A DNA stretch of 21,495 bases, taken from positions 1 through 21,495 of the forward strand of contig JAJRSP010000199.1 in the NCBI GenBank assembly GCA_024278775.1, written 5' to 3'. Shown here in pieces: positions 16,541 through 21,495 of the stretch (the first letter of the stretch is position 1; the number at the start of each line of letters is the position of its first letter). The notes beneath the pieces are model-generated. The model saw only the letters and a program-made list of their open reading frames with translations. It did not search any database and was not told the DNA's origin. The stretch comes from Planctomycetota bacterium (GTDB lineage: Bacteria; Planctomycetota; Phycisphaerae; UBA1845). The position numbers and the translations under genes were made by a program.

Positions 16541-16955
16541 CGTGCTCGCCAACCTCGCTTTCATGTTCACCGATGATGGTGAGTTTGAAGCTCCTGTGGG
16601 CGAGCGGTGGCTGGAAACTTCGATTGGCTACGACGGCCCCGTGTCGGGCACGCTCCAACTCAACTGTACGGAGCCCTTTGCGGTGCAGATGGCCGGCAAT
16701 CTGTTAGGTATGGATTCCGATGGAGAACTAACGGAGCAGGAATCCATGGACGCTATAAAAGAGTTTATGAATGTCCTCTGCGGACAGTATGTCACCGCGG
16801 CCTATGGGACGGAAGACGTGTTCAACCTGACCATCCCCGAGGTTCTGGAATTGCCGTCTACCCCCTGCCTCGACAGTCCGGAAGGGTACTCAGAAGACTC
16901 GGCGCTGTTGTCTGTGGATGGCCAATGGATTCAAGTGGTCCATACAAAAACATGA
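16497..16955 (+). CDS. CheX-like CheY phosphatase
   Basis: 152 residues, one CheC/CheX-type domain. The active-site pattern ExxN is seen once, at E89-N92 in IKEFMNVLCGQ. Other fits are the beta strand GPVSGTLQL (47-55) and AVQMAGNLLGM (62-72). Such proteins remove phosphate from CheY. A single ExxN site fits CheX-like rather than CheC-like members, which usually have two. The start ATG is at 16497, inside the cheY 3' end, with GGGAG nine bases upstream; the 44-nt overlap fits translational coupling of a regulator to its phosphatase. CheX versus CheC naming is uncertain. Confidence 0.85.
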   Translation: MQDQKISTLTTVLSDVLANLAFMFTDDGEFEAPVGERWLETSIGYDGPVSGTLQLNCTEPFAVQMAGNLLGMDSDGELTEQESMDAIKEFMNVLCGQYVTAAYGTEDVFNLTIPEVLELPSTPCLDSPEGYSEDSALLSVDGQWIQVVHTKT

Positions 16956-16997
16956 CTGATACCCATCATCGCGGTTCAACCAAGTGGGAGTCGATTC

Positions 16998-17846
16998 GTG
17001 CCGACGGAAGCAACAATCAAGGATTTAACACCCGGAGAGTATGAACTTTTCCGGAAGTTAATCTACAATAAGAGCGGCATCAACCTGGGAGATGGGAAGA
17101 TGCAACTCGTACGGGCGCGGCTCGGTAAACGACTCCGCAAGGGCGGCTTCCCCTCCTTCGGTGCATACTATCAACACGTCGTGAAGGATCCATCCGGCAG
17201 AGAGCTAGGTACACTTCTCGATACCATCTCCACCAACACGACGCACCTGTTTCGGGAACCGGACCACTTCGATTTCCTCAAGAACGTGACCCAAAAGTGG
17301 GCTAATGACCCACAGTGGTGCGCCAACAACTCGGCCCTTCGCATTTGGAGCGCCGGTTGTTCCAGCGGAGAGGAGCCCTATTCGGTCGCTATGGTCGTTC
17401 ACGACGCACTGCGGGCTCACCCACGAATTCAACCAAAGATTCTAGCCACCGATCTATCGGCCCAGATGCTCCGACGGGCGAAACGTGGACTATTCGAGCC
17501 GCAACGCGTCGGCACGGTGCCACCGGCACTTGGGCAACGCTATCTGCGAAAGACACAATCGGAGAACGGACCGGCTGTGCAGGTCGTGTCCGACGTGCGC
17601 AAGCTCATTACGTTTGCCCGCTTCAATCTGATGACGCCCACGTTTCCGTTTCGGTTTGGATTCCACCTGATCTTCTGCCGCAATGTCATGATTTACTTCG
17701 ACCGACCCACGCAGGAAGCGCTTGTCGGTAGGTATGCCAAACACATGATTCCGGGTGGTTTTCTGTTGATCGGACATTCAGAAAGTCTGAGCAACATCAA
17801 GCATTCGTTGACTTACGTAGAATCAACCATTTATAGCAAGAGGTGA
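16998..17846 (+). CDS. cheR: Receptor methyltransferase CheR
   Basis: 282 residues. An N-terminal helical domain (1-75) recognises the receptor methylation region. The SAM-binding domain shows SAGCSSGEEPYSVAM (118-132), the acidic ATDLS (150-154) and IFCRNVMIYFD (225-235). ISTNTTHLFREPDHF (77-91) is the family signature at the domain junction. It methylates glutamates on the receptor, using S-adenosylmethionine. Starts at GTG 16998 with GGGAG seven bases upstream, 42 nt after the cheX-like gene. Confidence 0.96.
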   Translation: MPTEATIKDLTPGEYELFRKLIYNKSGINLGDGKMQLVRARLGKRLRKGGFPSFGAYYQHVVKDPSGRELGTLLDTISTNTTHLFREPDHFDFLKNVTQKWANDPQWCANNSALRIWSAGCSSGEEPYSVAMVVHDALRAHPRIQPKILATDLSAQMLRRAKRGLFEPQRVGTVPPALGQRYLRKTQSENGPAVQVVSDVRKLITFARFNLMTPTFPFRFGFHLIFCRNVMIYFDRPTQEALVGRYAKHMIPGGFLLIGHSESLSNIKHSLTYVESTIYSKR

Positions 17847-17852
17847 GGCGAG

Positions 17853-18929
17853 GTGAGCGTTAACAAAACCATCAAGGTATTGATCGTGGACGACTCCCCC
17901 ACCGTGCGTGCCGTGCTCTCTCGAGCGCTTTCGAACGAACCGGACATCTCCGTCATCGGCAACGCCAAGGATCCGTACGAAGCCCGAGAACTCATCATCG
18001 AATACCGACCGGAGGTGATCATTCTCGATATTGAAATGCCCCGGATGGATGGGTTGACTTTTCTTCGGAAACTACAGACGCACTACCCGGTGCCGGTCAT
18101 CATGTGTAGCGGTACGGCATCAACCTACAGTCATGCCGCTCTGAAGGCCATCGAAATGGGCGCGATCGACTTTGTCGCCAAACCGGCCGCCGGAGGCAGC
18201 GAGGCGCTTCGACGACTCGGGGAGGATCTCGCTTACAAAGTTCGAGCGGCAGCCATCGCCGTCCCTGTTCGACCGCACGTACCCGCCTCTGCCGTCGCCA
18301 AGCAGCATACCCTCCAATCGAGCGGGATCGAACCCGGACGATACGTCGTGGCGATTGGTGCCTCCACAGGGGGCACGGAGGCGATCAAAGATCTGCTGTC
18401 GAATGTCCCGATTGATTTCCCCCCCATTGCCATTGTGCAGCATATGCCCGTCGGATTCACCAAATCCTTCGCCGATCGACTAAACCAGTTCAGCGCCATG
18501 ACGGTAACCGAGGCGGTCGAGGGAGACCTACTTGAGCCGGGAAGAGCGGTCGTGGCGCGGGGCGATCTTCAGATGAGCGTAGTTAGAAGCGGAAATCAAC
18601 TGCGCATCGCGTATGGCACAGATGAATTGGTCAACCGCCACTGTCCAAGTGTCGACGTGTTGTTCGACTCGGTGGCCGAGCAGGTAGGAACCCGAGCCGT
18701 GGGGGTACTCCTCACCGGAATGGGGGCAGACGGAGCTCAGGGACTACTCCACATGAGAGAACACGGCGCGGTGACGGTGGGCCAGAGTTGTGATTCCTGC
18801 GTCGTGTACGGGATGCCCAAGGTGGCCGCGGAACTCGGGGCGGTTCAACACGTGGTAGCTCCGGCCGATGTCCCGGACACCGTAGTCTCCGCCCTTCAAC
18901 ATCGTATTCGACGGACTTCGGTAGCGTAG
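17853..18929 (+). CDS. cheB: Receptor methylesterase/deamidase CheB
   Basis: 358 residues: an N-terminal receiver (7-125; D13-D14, phospho-acceptor D59 in ILDIEMP, K110), a linker (126-162), and the CheB methylesterase domain (163-355). The catalytic Ser-His-Asp triad is S171 (IGASTGG), H197 (VQHMP) and D293 (TGMGADG). It removes methyl groups from the receptor once phosphorylated by CheA, closing the adaptation loop with CheR. It starts at GTG 17853, 6 nt after the cheR stop, with GAGG-type sequence upstream. It is the last gene of the operon. Confidence 0.97.
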   Translation: MSVNKTIKVLIVDDSPTVRAVLSRALSNEPDISVIGNAKDPYEARELIIEYRPEVIILDIEMPRMDGLTFLRKLQTHYPVPVIMCSGTASTYSHAALKAIEMGAIDFVAKPAAGGSEALRRLGEDLAYKVRAAAIAVPVRPHVPASAVAKQHTLQSSGIEPGRYVVAIGASTGGTEAIKDLLSNVPIDFPPIAIVQHMPVGFTKSFADRLNQFSAMTVTEAVEGDLLEPGRAVVARGDLQMSVVRSGNQLRIAYGTDELVNRHCPSVDVLFDSVAEQVGTRAVGVLLTGMGADGAQGLLHMREHGAVTVGQSCDSCVVYGMPKVAAELGAVQHVVAPADVPDTVVSALQHRIRRTSVA

Positions 18930-19219
18930 ACAACCACTACCGATAGGAGGCGGGGTCCCTTCTCGAACAAGCCCCGGTGCCGCCCATGCGAGGCAGGTGG
19001 CCATGTCCACCACACTCATCGCCCCCATCTTAACTCGATAACGAACAAGATACGTCTGATGAATGTGATATCGCCTCAAGTGCCTTGCACCACAAACATC
19101 ACGCCGGTCTTATTGTCCTTTGTCTTTTCCTTCTGCATGGCTATACTGGTGTGTTCTCTGGTGGGGGATGGCAGTGGCCGGAGTTCTCTGTCATAGTCTC
19201 ATCACGACGGAGGTGAGAG
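18930..19219. other. Intergenic region after cheB
   Basis: 290 nt without a supported gene. No convincing intrinsic terminator for the che operon was found: the best hairpin, GGTGG (18996-19000) with CCACC (19007-19011), has no T-tract. The 3' part holds the candidate promoter of the FG-GAP gene. Confidence 0.5.
19120..19147 (+). promoter_or_regulatory. Candidate sigma70-type promoter of the FG-GAP gene
   Basis: TTGTCT (19120-19125), a 16-bp spacer and TATACT (19142-19147) fit a housekeeping promoter (4/6 and 5/6 to consensus). Initiation near 19154 would leave a leader of about 65 nt containing GGAGGTGAGAG before the ATG at 19220. It is the best promoter-like match I found in the window. 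Confidence 0.45.
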
Positions 19220-21262
19220 ATGCGCTCATGCGCGAACGACGCAGACAATAGCACACGGATAAGGCGGTCGGTTGGTTTGTGGTGTGCGCTAATGGGCTCC
19301 GTCTTGGGCACGGCGACCACACAGACCACCGCACAAATCCAATGTGCAGAACAACAAAAGTTGACCGCCACTGACGCGAACAGAGGAGACAACTTCGGGT
19401 CTTCCGTCTCCGTGAGCGGAAGCGCCGCCGTCGTAGGGACCGGTTCGGCTGACTGCGCCACGGGCACCAATTGCGGGGCGGCATACGTGTACCGGTTCAA
19501 CGGTACAAATTGGCTCGAAGAACAAAAAATAACCGCCTCCGAAACAATACCGGGTGCCTTATTCGGGCGCTCCATATCCGTCAGCGGCGACACGGCCGTA
19601 GTAGGAGCCCCCGGAGAGGCTTGTTCCGCGGGCGGTAGCTGCGGCGCGGCATACTTGTTCCGCTATAACGGCATCTTCTGGGTCGAGGAGAAAAAGCTGA
19701 CCGCCCCCGACGCGGCACCGGGGGACCAGTTCGGATTGTCCGTTGCCATGAGCGGGGATACGGCCGTCATCGGAGCACGTTTGAGTCGCTGCGCGGCCGG
19801 GGTCGGTTGTGGGGCCGCCTACGTGTTCCGGTTTGACGGAACCTCCTGGTCGGAGAAGCAAAAGCTAACTCCCGCCGATGCCGCTTCAGATGAGCAGATC
19901 GGCATATCCGTCTCCGTGAGTGGGGATCGAATCCTGTTGGGTGCGCGCTTCGATGACTGCGACGCGGGTAGCCATTGCGGATCGGCTTATGTGTTTCGAT
20001 TCGACGGCACTGCTTGGGTCGAGGAGCAAAAACTCACCGCCACCGATGCGGAATCGGAAGACTGGTTCGGCATGTCCGTTTCCATCAACGGTAATGCCGC
20101 CGTAGTAGGCGCATCGCGGGACGACTGCGCTACGGGTGATGATTGCGGAGCGGCCTACGTGTTTCGGTTCGATGGAACCTCCTGGATAGAGGAACGAAAA
20201 CTGGTTGCCTCCGACGTAGCGGCGTTTGATTTCTTCGGAGGGGCCGTATCCATAAGTGGCGATCTGATCGTTGCGGGGGCGCGTTTCGATGACTGCACGG
20301 CGGGTCTCAGTTGCGGATCAGCATATGTCTATCGTTACAACGGGTCCGATTGGACCGAGCAGCAGAAGCTGACCGCCTCCGACGCAGCGGCTGTTGACAT
20401 CTTCGGGTGGTCCGTTTCCCTCAGCGGTGAGACGGCCATCGTAGCGGCAGACAACGATGATTGCACCGCGGGAAGTCGGTGTGGATCGGTCTACCTGTTC
20501 CGCATTCCCGAATCCATACCTATCGCCCCCGATCCCAGCGGCCTGGAGAGAAACCGGTACATCGACTTCGTCCCCCGAAATGCGGGAGCGCTAACGGCAT
20601 TCCAAGTCACGTTGATCAACCCGCAGGGGTTCCCCGAGTGGGATACGACCACCCGATGGATCGGCCCGCCGAAAAACTTCCCGGAGAATGATGCCACCGG
20701 AGCGACCAACCAGACGTTTGTGGGAGCCGCCCTGCAATGTGAACCGGAGTTTAATGACTGGAGCACGGTCACGCTGCTCCATGTGTTCGGAGCAGAAATC
20801 ATGCCGGATTCGCGGTATGAAATCCGAGCGATCAGCCCCAGCGCGGGCCCGCTGGATAACTCGGCGAGTCTTTCGTGTGCGCTGATCGTCACCACGGGGA
20901 AATGGGGTGATGCGGTCGAGCCGTTCTTCGGCCCCCAAGCCACGGTGCAACCCGACTTCAAGGACATCCGTGCGGTCGTGGCCAAATTCTTAGGGTCGCC
21001 CGATGCCCCCGAAAAAGTTAGCACGCAATTGCGACCCAATGTCGTGTTTCCTGGGCACGAAGTGGACTTCAGAGATATTTCCGCGGAGGTCAGCGCGTTT
21101 CTGGGAGTGGCCTACGCTGACGATGTGACCATCGTCGGACCGTGTACCTGTCCTTCGCTTGTGACGTGCGGCGCGACCACATGTTCCGCGAACAGCGATT
21201 GCCCGGGTAGGTTATGCGTCGATGGATCATGCATGGACGCGTGCGGCCGATGCAGCCCGTAA
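19220..21262 (+). CDS. Secreted seven-bladed FG-GAP propeller protein with dockerin-like and Cys-rich C-terminus
   Basis: 680 residues. A signal-peptide-like segment (about 15-39, cleavage likely near TTA-Q) is followed by seven FG-GAP repeats (44-435) of exactly 56 residues, each with FG.SVS.SG, a VVGA strand and a CX5C pair before CGxAYVFRF. Next comes a beta domain (about 436-555), then a region with two dockerin-like helices (DFKDIRAVVAKFLG 579-592, DFRDISAEVSAFLG 616-629) lacking canonical calcium ligands. The protein ends in a tail with nine Cys (642-678, including SDCPGRLC). Seven equal blades predict a closed propeller, each blade pinned by a disulfide, so the protein is extracellular. 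Function is unknown; ligand or surface binding is usual for the fold. GGAGGTGAGAG supports the ATG. It is separated from the che operon by its own putative promoter. Confidence 0.88.
   Translation: MRSCANDADNSTRIRRSVGLWCALMGSVLGTATTQTTAQIQCAEQQKLTATDANRGDNFGSSVSVSGSAAVVGTGSADCATGTNCGAAYVYRFNGTNWLEEQKITASETIPGALFGRSISVSGDTAVVGAPGEACSAGGSCGAAYLFRYNGIFWVEEKKLTAPDAAPGDQFGLSVAMSGDTAVIGARLSRCAAGVGCGAAYVFRFDGTSWSEKQKLTPADAASDEQIGISVSVSGDRILLGARFDDCDAGSHCGSAYVFRFDGTAWVEEQKLTATDAESEDWFGMSVSINGNAAVVGASRDDCATGDDCGAAYVFRFDGTSWIEERKLVASDVAAFDFFGGAVSISGDLIVAGARFDDCTAGLSCGSAYVYRYNGSDWTEQQKLTASDAAAVDIFGWSVSLSGETAIVAADNDDCTAGSRCGSVYLFRIPESIPIAPDPSGLERNRYIDFVPRNAGALTAFQVTLINPQGFPEWDTTTRWIGPPKNFPENDATGATNQTFVGAALQCEPEFNDWSTVTLLHVFGAEIMPDSRYEIRAISPSAGPLDNSASLSCALIVTTGKWGDAVEPFFGPQATVQPDFKDIRAVVAKFLGSPDAPEKVSTQLRPNVVFPGHEVDFRDISAEVSAFLGVAYADDVTIVGPCTCPSLVTCGATTCSANSDCPGRLCVDGSCMDACGRCSP
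19349..20524 (+). repeat. Seven in-frame 168-bp FG-GAP repeats
   Basis: The first Cys of each pair falls at residues 79, 135, 191, 247, 303, 359 and 415, and the second at 85, 141, 197, 253, 309, 365 and 421: an exact 56-residue period with no insertion or deletion. Nucleotide identity between units is only moderate, so the repeats are old but length-constrained. Confidence 0.9.
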
Positions 21263-21312
21263 CCCGCCGCCACGGACGTGTCGTCGATCAACATGACACA
21301 GACACCCCCAAT

Positions 21313-21344
21313 CACTTGCAGGGTAATCCACTTGCAGGGTAATC
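21313..21344. repeat. Perfect tandem duplication of 16 bp
   Basis: CACTTGCAGGGTAATC occurs twice back to back (21313-21328 and 21329-21344), in noncoding DNA 51 bp after the FG-GAP gene stop. Probably a slippage product; no role is evident. Confidence 0.85.
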
Positions 21345-21358
21345 GGTATTCAAACTTT

Positions 21359-21495
21359 TCAATTAGGGCGCAGGTGGAGGTTGATGATGTTCTTGTAGAT
21401 AACGTGTCTTTCCGGTGAGCGTGCGGGAGGGGATTTGAGCGGCCCGGTATCGTCAGCCGGCGATGGTCGACGGGTCAGGATGGCCGCGACGCCTC
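21359..21495 (-). CDS. Possible C-terminal end of a minus-strand gene (partial)
   Basis: Reading leftward from the right edge, one minus-strand frame stays open for 44 codons to a TGA at 21359-21361, while the other two close early. The encoded tail is Pro/Arg-rich and ends ERHVIYKNIINLHLRPN. I do not recognise the family. It could be a chance open frame in GC-rich DNA; it would be convergent with the FG-GAP gene. Confidence 0.3.
   Translation of the reverse strand, partial: GVAAILTRRPSPADDTGPLKSPPARSPERHVIYKNIINLHLRPN

Noticed and set aside
18996..19011. Hairpin after cheB as an intrinsic terminator
   Set aside because: Only a 5-bp stem with a 6-nt loop and no T-tract.
18930..19219. c-di-GMP (GEMM) riboswitch or other structured RNA upstream of the FG-GAP gene
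   Set aside because: Looked for because of the c-di-GMP theme; no conserved GEMM core or tetraloop-receptor pattern is visible here or in the other intergenic regions.
1..21495. CRISPR array, tRNA, rRNA, insertion sequence or prophage
   Set aside because: No spaced direct repeats, cloverleaf, rRNA segment, complete transposase or integrase was recognised; the only edge ORF (21359-21495) is too short to assign.

Overview
The window looks like chromosomal DNA of a Planctomycetota bacterium (my best guess is a Phycisphaerae-like lineage). Three things suggest this. The flanking secreted proteins are Cys-rich with dockerin-like and cohesin-like segments. One of them ends in a PTVSQWG plus hydrophobic plus Arg sorting tail, the kind recognised by exosortase-type systems. 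The core is a deep-branching chemosensory locus with CheD, a CheX-like phosphatase, HDOD proteins and FapA (DUF342). The assignment is inferred from protein style; no marker gene is present.

Layout. (1) 1-1910, plus strand: the 3' part of a secreted Cys-rich repeat protein and a short IPTL/PEP-CTERM-like surface protein, both with a cohesin-like beta domain. (2) 1923-8677, minus strand: a heme-binding methyl-accepting receptor, a CheW, and a 1192-residue HDOD-REC-GGDEF-REC-GAF-HD-GYP regulator, apparently read in that order from the 8.7-9.0 kb divergent region. (3) 8678-9050: a divergent control region with three inverted repeats. (4) 9051-18929, plus strand: eleven tightly packed or overlapping genes: Rrf2 regulator, cheA, cheW, Cys-tailed MarR-type regulator, fapA, cheD, HDOD gene, cheY, cheX-like, cheR, cheB. 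(5) 18930-19219: intergenic region with a candidate promoter. (6) 19220-21262: a secreted seven-bladed FG-GAP propeller. (7) The right edge: a 16-bp tandem repeat and the tail of a possible minus-strand gene.

How it may work together. The receptor carries a periplasmic CxxCH heme-attachment site and signals through two paralogous CheW proteins to CheA. CheA phosphorylates CheY and CheB, and possibly the receiver domains of the large regulator. CheR, CheB and CheD adapt the receptor, and the CheX-like protein would dephosphorylate CheY. The large regulator has an intact GGEEF site with an RxxD inhibitory site and an intact HD-GYP site, so it can in principle both make and degrade c-di-GMP. CheA has, where the P2 domain is usually found, two tandem 24-residue motifs that match the MshEN c-di-GMP-binding pattern. 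Together these suggest a chemosensory array coupled to c-di-GMP in both directions. A redox or gas input is plausible from the heme receptor, the Rrf2 regulator and the Cys-rich MarR-type regulator. This integrated model is inference; the domain calls are read directly from the sequence.
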